From Pseudomonadota bacterium (GTDB lineage: Bacteria > Pseudomonadota > Gammaproteobacteria > Burkholderiales > Thiobacillaceae): a DNA stretch of 64,000 bases. The DNA lies in the NCBI GenBank assembly GCA_029558905.1, contig JAKQCX010000022.1, positions 1 through 64,000 of the forward strand. The letters run 5' to 3'. A program made the translations under genes and the position numbers. The notes under the pieces were generated by a model, which was not told where the DNA came from, searched no databases, and was given only the letters and a program-made list of their open reading frames with translations. Positions 52,306 to 61,898 of the stretch are shown piece by piece. Numbering within the stretch: the first letter of the stretch is position 1; each line of letters starts with the position of its first letter.

Positions 52306-54057
52306 GTGACAGCCCCGAGCCTGAAAATTCTGGTCGTGGCCGATGGCCACGCCGCCGCCGCACTCCTACCCTTCCTGCTGGATCCGCTGCGCGAGCTGGG
52401 ACACGAACCCTTTGTGGTGACAGACGGCCATGCCGTCATGCGGCAGTTCCAGGAGGTCGGTCCCGATCTGGTGCTGATGGGCAGCCACAGTCTGGCCTTG
52501 CGCGATGCCGATACGCTGCGGGCGATGCGCGCCGGGCCGGAGATGGGGTGGGTGCCCGTCCTCGTATATGCCGCTTCCGAGCACATGGCGGACATCCTCC
52601 ACGGCTTGGAGCGCGGGGCCGACGATTACCTGTATGTGCCCTGCGCGCCCCAGCTTCTGCAAGCCAAGATGTGCTGCCATGCCAGATTGCTGGATCTGCG
52701 GCGGCAGGCCCGCGAGCACGCGCGGGAGCTGGAGGGCTGGCATCTGCGGGCGCAGGAGCAAAACCGGCTGGCGGCGCATGTCATGGCCCGCCTGACGCAG
52801 GCGGCGGGCTTGCAGGATGCCATGCTGCGCTACTTCAACATTCCGGCCGAGACTTTCAGTGGAGATCTGCTGTGCGCCGCCCGCACGCCGGGTGGCACGC
52901 TGCACGTGATGCTCGCCGATGCCGCGGGCCACGGCCTGCCCGCCGCTCTTAGCGCCATGCCCTTGACGCAGACCTTCTACGGCATGACGGACAAGGGTTT
53001 TCCCGTGTCGTCCATCGTCGTGGAGCTGAATCGCCGGCTGCAGGCGATCCTGCCCCGGGATCGTTTCGTCGCGGCGAGCCTGGCCGCCATCGATGTGCGC
53101 CGGCAGAGCGTGGAGATCTGGAATGGCGGCAATCCGGATGCCCTGTTCATCGACACCCATGGCCACGTCCTGGCCCGCTGGGTGTCACGCCACCCACCCC
53201 TGGGAATCCTGTCCGGGGAGCGCTTTTCCGGACGCACTGAGACGCTGGCCTGTACGCAGGCCGGTGATCTGCTGCTGTGTTCGGATGGCCTGGTGGAGGC
53301 GGAGGATCCGTCTGGCAACCGCCTGGGCCAGGATGCCGTGGTGCGCCTGCTGGGCATGCATGCCGGGGGCGAGGCCCGCTTCGAGGGATTGAGGGACGGG
53401 GTGCAGACCCATCTCCAGGCCGGACATGGACGGGATGACATATCCTGCATGCTGGTGCATGTGCCTATCGAGCGCCGGCGGCGAACGCGCTGGGCCGCCC
53501 CTGGGAGCGCCAGCCCGACCGGGATGCAGGACTGGCGCATGGAGCTGCTCTATTCCGCGCAGGAGTTGCGCTACCTCGATGTGGTGCCGGGCGTGCTGGC
53601 CTGCATGACCCAGTTGCATCCGCTCAGGCCACACCAGAGTGCCCTGTTCGTGGTGGTGTCCGAGCTCTTCAACAATGCCCTGGATCATGGCCTGCTGGCC
53701 CTGGATTCCCGCGTCAAGGCCCAGCCGGATGGTTTCGAAACCTATCTGCGTCAGCGCGGAGAGCGCCTGGCGGCACTGCGCGAAGGTCATATCCGTCTGG
53801 GCCTGCACATGCATCAGGAGGGCGGCCGCAACGTTCTGGACATCTCCGTGCAGGACAGTGGACCGGGTTTCGACCATGCCCGCTCGGGCAATGCGTTGGA
53901 ACCCCGGGCGGAGGAGGGGGATCCGGGGCGGCCCCATGGTCGGGGCATTGCCCTGGTGCGCGGCCTGTGTGAGTGGGTGGAGTATGTGGGCCGCGGCAAC
54001 CGGGTCCGCGCGCGTTACACCCTGGGAGTCCTGGCCGACGGGACCGTCAGGCGTTGA
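52306..54057 (+). CDS. Fused pseudo-receiver, PP2C phosphatase (RsbU/SpoIIE) and HATPase kinase protein
   Basis: The 583-residue protein has three parts. Residues 1-125 resemble a CheY receiver, but the phospho-Asp is replaced by Gly59 (PDLVLMGS) and the Lys is lost (DDYLYVP). Residues 160-385 form a PP2C/SpoIIE phosphatase (VMLADAAGHGLPAALSAMPL, LLLCSDGLVEAEDPSG, GRDDIS). Residues 400-583 hold an RsbW-like HATPase (VVSELFNNALDHGLLALD, VQDSGPGFD, GRGIALVRGL). It starts with GTG. It should both phosphorylate and dephosphorylate the STAS protein 21 bases upstream. It converges with ptsI, sharing 11 bases. Confidence 0.9.
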   Translation: MTAPSLKILVVADGHAAAALLPFLLDPLRELGHEPFVVTDGHAVMRQFQEVGPDLVLMGSHSLALRDADTLRAMRAGPEMGWVPVLVYAASEHMADILHGLERGADDYLYVPCAPQLLQAKMCCHARLLDLRRQAREHARELEGWHLRAQEQNRLAAHVMARLTQAAGLQDAMLRYFNIPAETFSGDLLCAARTPGGTLHVMLADAAGHGLPAALSAMPLTQTFYGMTDKGFPVSSIVVELNRRLQAILPRDRFVAASLAAIDVRRQSVEIWNGGNPDALFIDTHGHVLARWVSRHPPLGILSGERFSGRTETLACTQAGDLLLCSDGLVEAEDPSGNRLGQDAVVRLLGMHAGGEARFEGLRDGVQTHLQAGHGRDDISCMLVHVPIERRRRTRWAAPGSASPTGMQDWRMELLYSAQELRYLDVVPGVLACMTQLHPLRPHQSALFVVVSELFNNALDHGLLALDSRVKAQPDGFETYLRQRGERLAALREGHIRLGLHMHQEGGRNVLDISVQDSGPGFDHARSGNALEPRAEEGDPGRPHGRGIALVRGLCEWVEYVGRGNRVRARYTLGVLADGTVRR

Positions 54058-55771
54058 GGCGCTGCAGCAGTTCCTGGATGCGTTCCGGCCTGCCGGCGCG
54101 TAACAGGCGCCGGGCCATGGGGCCGAGCTCCCCCACATGGCTGCGCAGCACCTGCTGCTTTACCGCCAGGACATGGGCCGGATGCATGGAGAAACTGGTC
54201 AGGCCCAGGCCGAGCAGCAAGCGTGTCAGCTGGGGGTCGCCCGCCATCTCGCCGCAGACCGAAACCGGCATGCCCAGCTTCCTGGCCACCAGCAGGGTGT
54301 GGGAGATCAGCTGCAGCACGGCGGGATGCAGCGGGTCGTAGAGGTGGGCCACGGCGTCATCGGTGCGGTCGATGGCCAGGGTGTACTGGATCAGGTCGTT
54401 GGTACCCAGGGAAAGGAAATCCAGCCTTTTCGCAAACCACTCCACGGCCAGGGCGGCGGCGGGAACCTCGATCATGCCCCCCACCGGGGTGTGCTCGTTG
54501 AAGGGCAGCCTGTCGTCGCGCAGGCTCTGCTTGGCGGTCTCGAGGAGTGCCAGGGCCTGGTCCAGTTCAGCCAGGCTGGCCAGCATGGGCAACAGGATCC
54601 TTATCTGGCCGTGCTGACCGGCCCGCAGCAGGGCGCGTAACTGGGTTATGAAGAGCGGGGGGTCCGCCAGACACAGGCGGATGGCACGCAGTCCGAGGGC
54701 CGGGTTGTCGCTGCTGTCGGGTAGCCAGGCCACGGACTTGTCGGCCCCCACGTCCAGCGTGCGGATGACCACGGGGCGTTTGCCCATTTCCCGCGCCACA
54801 TGACGGTAGGCCTCGTACTGCTCGGCCTCGGAGGGGGGCGCGGCGCGGTTCATGAACAGGAATTCGCTGCGGAACAGGCCGATGCCGCTGGCGTTTACTG
54901 CCAGGGCCTGGGCCACGTCGGTAGGCTGGTCGATGTTGGCCAGCAGCTCCACAGCCTGGCCGTCCAGGGTGACGGACGGCATGCTCTTGAGCCGGCGCAG
55001 TTTCTTCTGTTCCAGGCGCCACTGGTTCCGGCGTAGGCGGTATTCGTCCAGGATGGCCGTATCCGGATCGACGATGACCACGCCGGCCACACCGTCGACG
55101 ATGAGCCAGTCGCCATCCCGGATCAGGGCGCGGGCATTGTGCAGGGCCATGACCGAGGGCAGGTTCAGGCTGCGGGCCAGGATGGCGGTGTGGGATGTAG
55201 CGCCGCCCAGGTCGGTGAGAAAGCCGGCGTAGTCATGGCGTTTGAACAGCACCATGTCGGAGGGCGAAAGGTCGTGTGCCACGAGGATGGTCTCTGCCTC
55301 GTCGGCCACCTTCATGGGGGCATGCCCCGGATGCCCCATCAGGGCCTTGAGCACCTTTTCCGCCACCTGACGCACGTCATGGCGCCGCTCCCGCAGGTAT
55401 TCGTCCTCGATGGCCTCGAACTGGGAGATGAGTTCCTCGGTCTGTTGCGAAAGGGCCCACTCCGCATTGCAGCGTTCCTCGCGCATGCGGTGCTTGGGCG
55501 CCTCGGACAGCATGGAATCCGCCAGGATGAGGATCTGCACATCCAGAAAGGCGGACAGCTCCGCCGGGGCCCCTTCCGGGATATGGGCCTGCAGGTCGAT
55601 GAGTTCCTGGCGCACGCTGGCCACCGCCGCATCGAAGCGTTTCACCTCCTCGGCGATGTGTTCCGGGGCCAGCACATAATGGGGGGCCTCCAGGCGCTCG
55701 TGCGAATAGAGCTGGGCCCGGCCCAGGGCGTAGCCGCCGGATACGCCGATGCCGTGCAGGGAAAAGGTCAT
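54047..55771 (-). CDS. ptsI: Phosphoenolpyruvate-protein phosphotransferase (EI)
   Basis: The 574-residue enzyme transfers phosphate from PEP to HPr. Active-site His is H194 in LGGATSHTAILARSL; further signatures are GIGLFRSEFLFMNR, VIRTLDVGADKSV and SVCGEMAGDPQL with the catalytic Cys. Start ATG at 55771 overlaps the ptsH stop (ATGA). No sugar permease genes are nearby, so a regulatory role is probable. Confidence 0.96.
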   Translation of the reverse strand: MTFSLHGIGVSGGYALGRAQLYSHERLEAPHYVLAPEHIAEEVKRFDAAVASVRQELIDLQAHIPEGAPAELSAFLDVQILILADSMLSEAPKHRMREERCNAEWALSQQTEELISQFEAIEDEYLRERRHDVRQVAEKVLKALMGHPGHAPMKVADEAETILVAHDLSPSDMVLFKRHDYAGFLTDLGGATSHTAILARSLNLPSVMALHNARALIRDGDWLIVDGVAGVVIVDPDTAILDEYRLRRNQWRLEQKKLRRLKSMPSVTLDGQAVELLANIDQPTDVAQALAVNASGIGLFRSEFLFMNRAAPPSEAEQYEAYRHVAREMGKRPVVIRTLDVGADKSVAWLPDSSDNPALGLRAIRLCLADPPLFITQLRALLRAGQHGQIRILLPMLASLAELDQALALLETAKQSLRDDRLPFNEHTPVGGMIEVPAAALAVEWFAKRLDFLSLGTNDLIQYTLAIDRTDDAVAHLYDPLHPAVLQLISHTLLVARKLGMPVSVCGEMAGDPQLTRLLLGLGLTSFSMHPAHVLAVKQQVLRSHVGELGPMARRLLRAGRPERIQELLQRLNA

Positions 55772-56037
55772 TCCCCTTCCCCGAACTTGTCCTCGATCAG
55801 GGCCACCAGGGCGGCCAGGGCGGCCTCCTCGTCCGGGCCCCGGGTCTCCAGGCGCAGCTGACTGCCCTTGGCGGCGGCCAGCATCATCACGCCCATGATG
55901 CTCTTGCCGTTCACCCGGCGGCCATTTCGGGTCAGCCAGACTTCGGACTGGAACCGGCCGGCGGTCTGGGTGAGCTTGGCAGAAGCACGGGCATGCAGGC
56001 CCAGCCTGTTGGTGATCTCGACGTCCCGCTCAGGCAT
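55768..56037 (-). CDS. ptsH: Phosphocarrier protein HPr
   Basis: The 89-residue protein has the catalytic H15 (NRLGLHARASAK) and S46 (NGKSIMGVMML), the regulatory Ser that HPr kinase modifies. Both residue numbers fit the family exactly when the ATG at 56037 is used. It overlaps EIIA by 8 bases and ptsI by 4, so all three are co-translated. Confidence 0.96.
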   Translation of the reverse strand: MPERDVEITNRLGLHARASAKLTQTAGRFQSEVWLTRNGRRVNGKSIMGVMMLAAAKGSQLRLETRGPDEEAALAALVALIEDKFGEGE

Positions 56038-56434
56038 GCGCGGCCTGTTGCGCCTGCACATGGAAGATCCCGGCCTGGCCACCGGATACGGCCTGGTGCA
56101 GCAGGGTGTTCATGTCCCGGTCGCGATAGGTCAGGGCCTTGAGCAACATGGGCAGGTTGACGCCGGAAACGGCTTCCACCCGGTCGGACTGGATGAGCTT
56201 GCACACGGTGTTGCAGGGTGTGGCACCGTAGACATCGGTGAGGATGAGCACACCCTCACCCCGGTCCAGCGTCTGCAGCAGGTCGGCGGCGCGCGCGAGG
56301 ATGCTGTCGGCATCTTCGCAGGCCGCCAGGTCCATGTGCTCCAGGGCCTCCGGCCTCTGGCCCAGAACATGGGTGGCGCACTGAATGAGGCTTTCGCCCA
56401 GATTGCCGTGGGCGACGATGAGCAGGCTGATCAT
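56030..56434 (-). CDS. PTS fructose/mannose-type EIIA component
   Basis: The 134-residue protein has the phosphorylated H9 (LLIVAHGNLGESLIQ) and LTDVYGATPCNTVCKLI, as in mannose-family EIIA domains. In betaproteobacteria this stand-alone EIIA is encoded with HPr and EI and is thought to regulate rather than transport. No EIIB, EIIC or EIID gene is present. Confidence 0.93.
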   Translation of the reverse strand: MISLLIVAHGNLGESLIQCATHVLGQRPEALEHMDLAACEDADSILARAADLLQTLDRGEGVLILTDVYGATPCNTVCKLIQSDRVEAVSGVNLPMLLKALTYRDRDMNTLLHQAVSGGQAGIFHVQAQQAAHA

Positions 56435-56555
56435 GGCAAAACGCAGGAGACAACCCAGGCCATTCTACGCGCTCAACCTGGGTGGAACTAGGAATCGCGG
56501 TCCGTGGCGGCGCTAAAATTCCAGGCCTGATCGTTTTTGGCGACACCGTCTGGCC

Positions 56556-59500
56556 ATGACCGCCGCGCGTATACGGGAAATCCCCTACAACTACACCTCC
56601 TTTTCCGACCGGGAGATCATCCTGCGCCTGCTGGGCCAAGCTGGCTGGCAGCTGGTGGAACAACTGCGCGGCGAGCGCAGGACCGGTCTTTCCGCCCGCA
56701 TGCTGTTCGAGGTGCTGGGGGATATCTGGGTGGTGACCCGTAACCCCTATCTGGAAGACGACCTGCTGGCCAATCCCGAACGGCAACGCCTGCTGGTGGA
56801 GGCCCTGCGTCACCGTCTGGCGGAGATCGAGCGTCGGCGCCAGGGCAATGAAAAGGTGGCGCGTCTGCTGGAACTGGCCACCGGCGCGGTGCAAGACTTT
56901 GCCGCCGGCTTCGCCGCCACGCGCCAGCTGCGCGCCGCCACAGTGCAAAGGCTGGCGCGCCACACCCGCAGGGACAACATTGCCTTCGATGGCATGAGCC
57001 GGGTCAGCCATGTCACCGACGCCACCGACTGGCGGGTGGAGTATCCCTTCGTGGTGCTCAACCCAGACCACGAGGACGAGGTCCCCGGCCTGGTGGCCGG
57101 CTGTGTGGAGCTGGGCCTCACCGTCATCCCCCGGGGCGGAGGCACGGGCTATACAGGTGGTGCCATCCCCCTGACGCGATTCTCCGCCGTCATCAACACG
57201 GAAAAGCTGGACCAGCGCTCGGCCATCGAGGAGCAGGTGCTGCCTGGCCATGACCGGCCCACCCCGGTGATCACCTGCGGTGCCGGCGTGGTGACCCGCA
57301 GGGCCATGCAGGATGCCGAGGCCGCCGGCCTGGCCTTCGCCGTGGATCCCACCAGCGCGGATGCCTCCTGCATCGGTGGCAACGTGGCCATGAACGCCGG
57401 CGGCAAGAAGGCGGTGCTGTGGGGCACGGCACTGGACAATCTGGTGTCCTGGAAGATGGTGACGCCGGACGCGGACTGGCTCACGGTCACCCGCCTGGAC
57501 CACAACCTGGGCAAGATCCACGACGTGGAGGTGGCCCGCTTCGAGCTGCGCCGGGCGCACGCCGACGGCCGTCCCAAGGGGGGGGTGGAGATCCTGGAGA
57601 TTCCGGGTGCCAGCTTCCGCAAGCAGGGCCTGGGCAAGGACGTCACCGACAAGTTTCTCGCCGGTCTGCCGGGCATCCAGAAGGAAGGCTGTGACGGCCT
57701 CATCACCCAGGCCACCTTCGTGCTGCACCGCATGCCTTTGCATGTGCGCACCATATGTCTGGAATTCTTCGGCCCGGTGGCGGAGGCGGTGCCGGCCATC
57801 GTCGAGATCACGGATCATTTCAAGGGGAGCGCCTCGCCGGTGGTCCTGGCCGGCCTGGAACACCTGGACGCCCGCTACATCAAGGCCGTGGGCTACGCCA
57901 CCAAGGCGGACCGGGTGGGACGGCCCAACATGGTGCTGCTGGCGGACGTGGCGGCGGACGACCTCGCGGCGGTGGAGGCGGCCGCTGCCTGGATCGTGGC
58001 GCAGGCCCAGGCCCGAGGGGGAGAGGGTTTCATCGCCGTCAGCCCCGAGGCCCGGAGGGTGTTCTGGCTGGACCGGGCGCGCACCGCCGCCATCGCCGCC
58101 CACACCAATGCCTTCAAGATAAACGAGGACGTGGTCATCCCCCTGGACCGGCTGGCCGATTACTCCGATGGCGTGGAACGCATCAATATCGAGCTTTCCA
58201 TCCAGAACAAGCTGAATCTGCTGGCGGAGCTCATCGCCTTCTTCCAGGGCAGCCTACCCCTGATGCAGGATGACGAAACCATCGCCGACCCAGCCCTCAC
58301 CGAGACCCGCAGGGCCCGGGCCCTGGAGCTGCTGGCGGACGTGCACAAGCGCTGGCGATCCTACCTGGATACCCTGCTGCTCCCCTTGGAGCAGCAGGGC
58401 TCCATGGCCGATGCGACGGAGAAGGTCTTCCGCAGCCTGCAGAGCCGGGAAGCGCGGGTGTCCTGGAAGCGGGAGGTGCGTTCCGAGCTGCGCCAGATCT
58501 TCACCGGCAGGGAATACGCCCCCGTGCTGGCCGAATGCGATGCCATCCACGCCCAGGTGCTGAAGAGCCGGGTGTTCGTGGCCCTGCACATGCACGCCGG
58601 CGACGGCAACGTGCACACCAACATCCCGGTGAACTCCGACGATTACGCCATGTTGCAGACCGCCAACCAGGCCGTCACCCGCATCATGAACCTGGCGGAA
58701 GGGCTGGGCGGGGTGATCTCCGGCGAGCACGGCATCGGCATCACCAAGCTGGAATATCTTTCCAAGGCCGCCCTGGATGCCTTTGCCGACTACAAGCAGC
58801 GGGTGGACCCCCAGGGCCGCTTCAACCAGGGCAAGCTCATGGCCGGCGCCGATCTGCGCAACGCCTACACTCCCTCCTTCAGCCTGCTGGAGATGGAATC
58901 CCTGATCATGGAGCAGTCGGAGATCGGTGCCATCGCCGACTCCATCAAGGACTGTCTGCGCTGCGGCAAGTGCAAGCCCGTGTGCAATACGCACGTGCCC
59001 CGGGCCAACCTGCTGTACTCGCCGCGCAACAAGATCCTGGCCACCTCCCTGCTCATCGAGGCCTTTCTCTACGAGGAGCAGACCCGGCGCGGCACCTCCC
59101 TCAAGCACTTCGACGAATTCGATGACGTGGCGGATCACTGCACCATCTGCCACAAGTGCGTGAATCCCTGCCCGGTGGACATCGACTTCGGCGACGTGTC
59201 CGTGGCCATGCGCAATTTCCTCAAGGCCGCCGGCAAGAAGAAGGTGGCGCCTGCCACCCGACTGGCCCGGGCCTTTCTCGACAGCAGCGATGCGGACGTC
59301 ATCCATGTCCTGCGCAAGGGTGGCATCCAGTGGGGCTACGTGGGCCAGCGCCTGGGCGCCATGGTGATGCGCCAGGTGCCCGGGGTGCGGGAGGCCATGC
59401 GTCACCCCCCCGCCAGCGTGGGCAAGCCCGGGGTGAAGACCCAGGTAATGCATTTCTTCAACCGCAAGCTGCCGGACGGCCACATGCTGCCCGGCAAGAC

Positions 59501-60362
59501 CCTGCGCCAGTTGCTGAACCTGAACGACGCCAAGGTGGTGCCGCTGCTGCGCGATCCGGCCAAGGTCAACGACGACTCCGACGCCGTCTTCTATTTTCCC
59601 GGTTGTGGCTCGGAGCGTCTGTTCTCCCAGGTGGGTCTGGCCACCCTGGCCTGGCTGTACACACTGGGGGCCCAGACCGTGCTGCCACCGGGCTATCTGT
59701 GCTGCGGCTACCCGCAGATCGCCACCGGCGACCGCACCCGGGGGGAGGCCATCACCATGCAGAACCGGGTGCTGTTCCACCGCATGGCCACCACCCTGAA
59801 CTACCTGGACATCCGGACCGTGCTGGTGTCGTGCGGCACCTGTCTGGACCAGCTGGAGACCTACCAGTTCGACAGAATCTTCCCGGGCTGCCGCATCCTG
59901 GACATCCATGAGTACCTGAACGAGAAGGGGGTGAAGCTGGATGGCGTGCCCGGGGTGAAATACCTCTATCACGATCCCTGTCACACGCCGCTGAAGCAGC
60001 AGGCCCCCATGGCCACGGTACGGGCCCTGATCGGGCACGACACCCTTCTGGCGGAGCGGTGTTGCGGCGAGGCGGGCACCTTCGCCGCCAGCCGGCCGGA
60101 CATCGCCACCCAGGTGCGCATGCGCAAGGCCGAGGAGCTGGACATGGGGGCCGCCGCCCAGCGCCAGGCCGGGGCGGAGGTGGTGAAGGTGCTGACCACC
60201 TGCCCATCCTGCATGCAGGGTCTCAATCGCTATACCGAGGACAATGGTGTAGCGGCGGATTACATCGTGGTGGAGCTGGCCCGCGCCCACATGGGGGATG
60301 CCTGGCTGGAGCGCTTCCTCGATCAGGCCCGGGCGGGCGGCATCGAGCAGGTACTGCTGTGA
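56556..60362 (+). CDS. DUF3683-type FAD/FMN and Fe-S oxidoreductase (D-lactate/glycolate dehydrogenase-like)
   Basis: The 1268-residue protein combines an N-terminal DUF3683 domain ([19 protein letters not shown], residues 1-130), a PCMH-type FAD domain ([52 protein letters not shown]), an FAD-oxidase C-terminal domain ([23 protein letters not shown]), two [4Fe-4S] sites ([11 protein letters not shown] near 798, [12 protein letters not shown] near 861), and two CCG domains (CCGYPQ near 1048, CCGEAGTF near 1168). It resembles D-lactate or glycolate dehydrogenases that feed electrons to the quinone pool. Substrate uncertain. Divergent from the PTS genes. Confidence 0.9.
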   Translation: MTAARIREIPYNYTSFSDREIILRLLGQAGWQLVEQLRGERRTGLSARMLFEVLGDIWVVTRNPYLEDDLLANPERQRLLVEALRHRLAEIERRRQGNEKVARLLELATGAVQDFAAGFAATRQLRAATVQRLARHTRRDNIAFDGMSRVSHVTDATDWRVEYPFVVLNPDHEDEVPGLVAGCVELGLTVIPRGGGTGYTGGAIPLTRFSAVINTEKLDQRSAIEEQVLPGHDRPTPVITCGAGVVTRRAMQDAEAAGLAFAVDPTSADASCIGGNVAMNAGGKKAVLWGTALDNLVSWKMVTPDADWLTVTRLDHNLGKIHDVEVARFELRRAHADGRPKGGVEILEIPGASFRKQGLGKDVTDKFLAGLPGIQKEGCDGLITQATFVLHRMPLHVRTICLEFFGPVAEAVPAIVEITDHFKGSASPVVLAGLEHLDARYIKAVGYATKADRVGRPNMVLLADVAADDLAAVEAAAAWIVAQAQARGGEGFIAVSPEARRVFWLDRARTAAIAAHTNAFKINEDVVIPLDRLADYSDGVERINIELSIQNKLNLLAELIAFFQGSLPLMQDDETIADPALTETRRARALELLADVHKRWRSYLDTLLLPLEQQGSMADATEKVFRSLQSREARVSWKREVRSELRQIFTGREYAPVLAECDAIHAQVLKSRVFVALHMHAGDGNVHTNIPVNSDDYAMLQTANQAVTRIMNLAEGLGGVISGEHGIGITKLEYLSKAALDAFADYKQRVDPQGRFNQGKLMAGADLRNAYTPSFSLLEMESLIMEQSEIGAIADSIKDCLRCGKCKPVCNTHVPRANLLYSPRNKILATSLLIEAFLYEEQTRRGTSLKHFDEFDDVADHCTICHKCVNPCPVDIDFGDVSVAMRNFLKAAGKKKVAPATRLARAFLDSSDADVIHVLRKGGIQWGYVGQRLGAMVMRQVPGVREAMRHPPASVGKPGVKTQVMHFFNRKLPDGHMLPGKTLRQLLNLNDAKVVPLLRDPAKVNDDSDAVFYFPGCGSERLFSQVGLATLAWLYTLGAQTVLPPGYLCCGYPQIATGDRTRGEAITMQNRVLFHRMATTLNYLDIRTVLVSCGTCLDQLETYQFDRIFPGCRILDIHEYLNEKGVKLDGVPGVKYLYHDPCHTPLKQQAPMATVRALIGHDTLLAERCCGEAGTFAASRPDIATQVRMRKAEELDMGAAAQRQAGAEVVKVLTTCPSCMQGLNRYTEDNGVAADYIVVELARAHMGDAWLERFLDQARAGGIEQVLL

Positions 60363-60787
60363 GCAGGGTCCCGGCGTGCCCCCTGTGTGATACCGATGGC
60401 GGCCAGGTCCTGTGGCGGGACTCATTCTGCCGCGTGGTATGGGTGGAGGATGCGTGCTACCCCGGCTTCTGCCGCGTCATCCTCGATGCCCACGTCAAGG
60501 AAATGACCGACCTGGCTTCCTCGGACCGGATGCGCCTGATGGAGACCGTGTTCACGGTGGAGGCGGCGGTGCGCGAGGTGGCACGCCCGGACAAGATCAA
60601 CCTGGCCAGCCTGGGCAATGTGGTGCCCCATGTGCACTGGCATGTCATCCCGCGCTGGCGGGATGACCGCCACTTCCCCGATGCGGTCTGGGCCGTGCCA
60701 CGGCGGGAGGGGGCCATCGCCAACCCCATGGCCCATGCGGACATCCGCTCCCGCCTGCGTGACAGGCTGGCTGCGCTGCTGGACTGA
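60359..60787 (+). CDS. HIT-family protein
   Basis: The 142-residue nucleotide hydrolase/transferase has the histidine triad H91, H93, H95 ([13 protein letters not shown]) and CPLCD with CYPGFC, which may bind zinc. The GTG start at 60359 overlaps the stop of the large oxidoreductase, so the two are coupled. Substrate unknown; such proteins often cleave AMP derivatives. It converges with mnhG. Confidence 0.9.
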   Translation: MSRVPACPLCDTDGGQVLWRDSFCRVVWVEDACYPGFCRVILDAHVKEMTDLASSDRMRLMETVFTVEAAVREVARPDKINLASLGNVVPHVHWHVIPRWRDDRHFPDAVWAVPRREGAIANPMAHADIRSRLRDRLAALLD

Positions 60788-60805
60788 ACGGCCGCCTGCG
60801 CGTCG

Positions 60806-61135
60806 TCAATCCGGGGGGCCTGGCGGCTTCTTTTCACGCAGTATGGCCGCGCGCATCAGCAACATGGAGGTGACCGGCGCGGTCATGAGGACGAACAGGG
60901 TGATGAGCAGCACGTGGATCACCGGCCGTCCGGCCAGACCGCTGGAGGCCAGCATGGAGGCGGTGAGCACGCAGCCCGCTCCCAGGGTGCCTCCCAGAGT
61001 GGGGGCGTGGGTGCGCGCGAAGTAGGACTTCAGACGCAGCAGACCCAAGGAGCCGATGATGCTCAGCAGGCCGCCGCAGATCAGCAGCAGGGCAGCGGGC
61101 AAGGCCGCCCAGAGGGGGACGTCCTGCGGGCTCAT
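60806..61135 (-). CDS. mnhG: Na+/H+ antiporter subunit G
   Basis: The 109-residue membrane protein has three helices (AALPAALLLICGGLLSIIGS, TLGGTLGAGCVLTASML, VLLITLFVLMTAPVTSMLL) and LGLLRLKSYFARTHAPTLG, the standard MnhG/PhaG pattern. Start overlaps the mnhF stop by ATGA. Last gene of the Mnh operon. Confidence 0.92.
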   Translation of the reverse strand: MSPQDVPLWAALPAALLLICGGLLSIIGSLGLLRLKSYFARTHAPTLGGTLGAGCVLTASMLASSGLAGRPVIHVLLITLFVLMTAPVTSMLLMRAAILREKKPPGPPD

Positions 61136-61413
61136 GGTTCGATCACCTCTCCACGCAGCAGGAATTTCGCTAGGGCGGTGGAGCCGACGAAGCCGAACAG
61201 GGCGATGAGCAGGGCGATGTCGAAGTACAGCGCCGAGCCGAAGCCGATACCCAGGGTGAGGATCAGCAGCATGCCGTTGATATAGAGGGTATCCAGGGCC
61301 AGGACCCGGTCCTGGGCTGCGGGTCCCTTGAGCAGGCGCACCAGGTCGAGGAGCATGGCCAGCGTGAAGCATGCCAGGGCGAACTTCACGGCCAGGGGCA
61401 ACAGGACGTTCAT
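61132..61413 (-). CDS. mnhF: Na+/H+ antiporter subunit F
   Basis: The 93-residue protein has three helices and the signature LLKGPAAQDRVLALDTLYIN, then GSALYFDIALLIALFGFVG, as in MnhF/PhaF. ATGA overlaps both sides. It forms part of the Mrp complex, which exchanges Na+ or K+ for protons. Confidence 0.93.
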   Translation of the reverse strand: MNVLLPLAVKFALACFTLAMLLDLVRLLKGPAAQDRVLALDTLYINGMLLILTLGIGFGSALYFDIALLIALFGFVGSTALAKFLLRGEVIEP

Positions 61414-61898
61414 TCGAAGATCTCCATCAGTGGGCGTTCGTAGCGCTCCTGGACGATGCGCACCCAGGTATCGGCATCCATCAGATCCAGGACGTGCAGC
61501 GTGAGGACGTTTCTGCCCGGGTCATGACCGGCCCAGACCGTGCCGGGGGTGCCGGTGATGATGATGCTCAGCATGGCCAGGCCGTGCGGGTCGCGCATGC
61601 GCAGGGGGATGTCGATGAATTCCGCATTGGGCTGACGGCGGGAGGCCCCCAGGATGATGCTGCCCACGGTGATGTTGGAACGCACGATGTCCAGGAACAC
61701 GTGCCAGATCAGGCCGATCGCCACATGCAGGCGATGGGGCCAGGCCGGCAGGGGACGCAGGCGTCGCACGGCCAGGGTCAAGGGCAGGGCAAGGACGATG
61801 GCCAGAACGATGTGGCCGGGGGCCAGGCTGGCGTTGACCAACAGCCAGACCAGGGCCAGCACCACCGGCAACAGTGGGATGCGCGGTGGGCGCTTCAT
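61410..61898 (-). CDS. mnhE: Na+/H+ antiporter subunit E
   Basis: The 162-residue protein has two N-terminal helices (LLPVVLALVWLLVNASLAPG, VLAIVLALPLTLAVRRL) and a cytoplasmic end with FLDIVRSNITVGSIILG, MLSIIITGTPGTVWA and LHVLDLMDADTWV, typical of MnhE. ATGA overlaps with D and F. Confidence 0.93.
   Translation of the reverse strand: MKRPPRIPLLPVVLALVWLLVNASLAPGHIVLAIVLALPLTLAVRRLRPLPAWPHRLHVAIGLIWHVFLDIVRSNITVGSIILGASRRQPNAEFIDIPLRMRDPHGLAMLSIIITGTPGTVWAGHDPGRNVLTLHVLDLMDADTWVRIVQERYERPLMEIFE

Noticed and set aside
58254..60425. A 723-codon antisense frame over the DUF3683 oxidoreductase
   Set aside because: Shadow of the real gene; no motif, no start signal, and composition typical of complementary reading.
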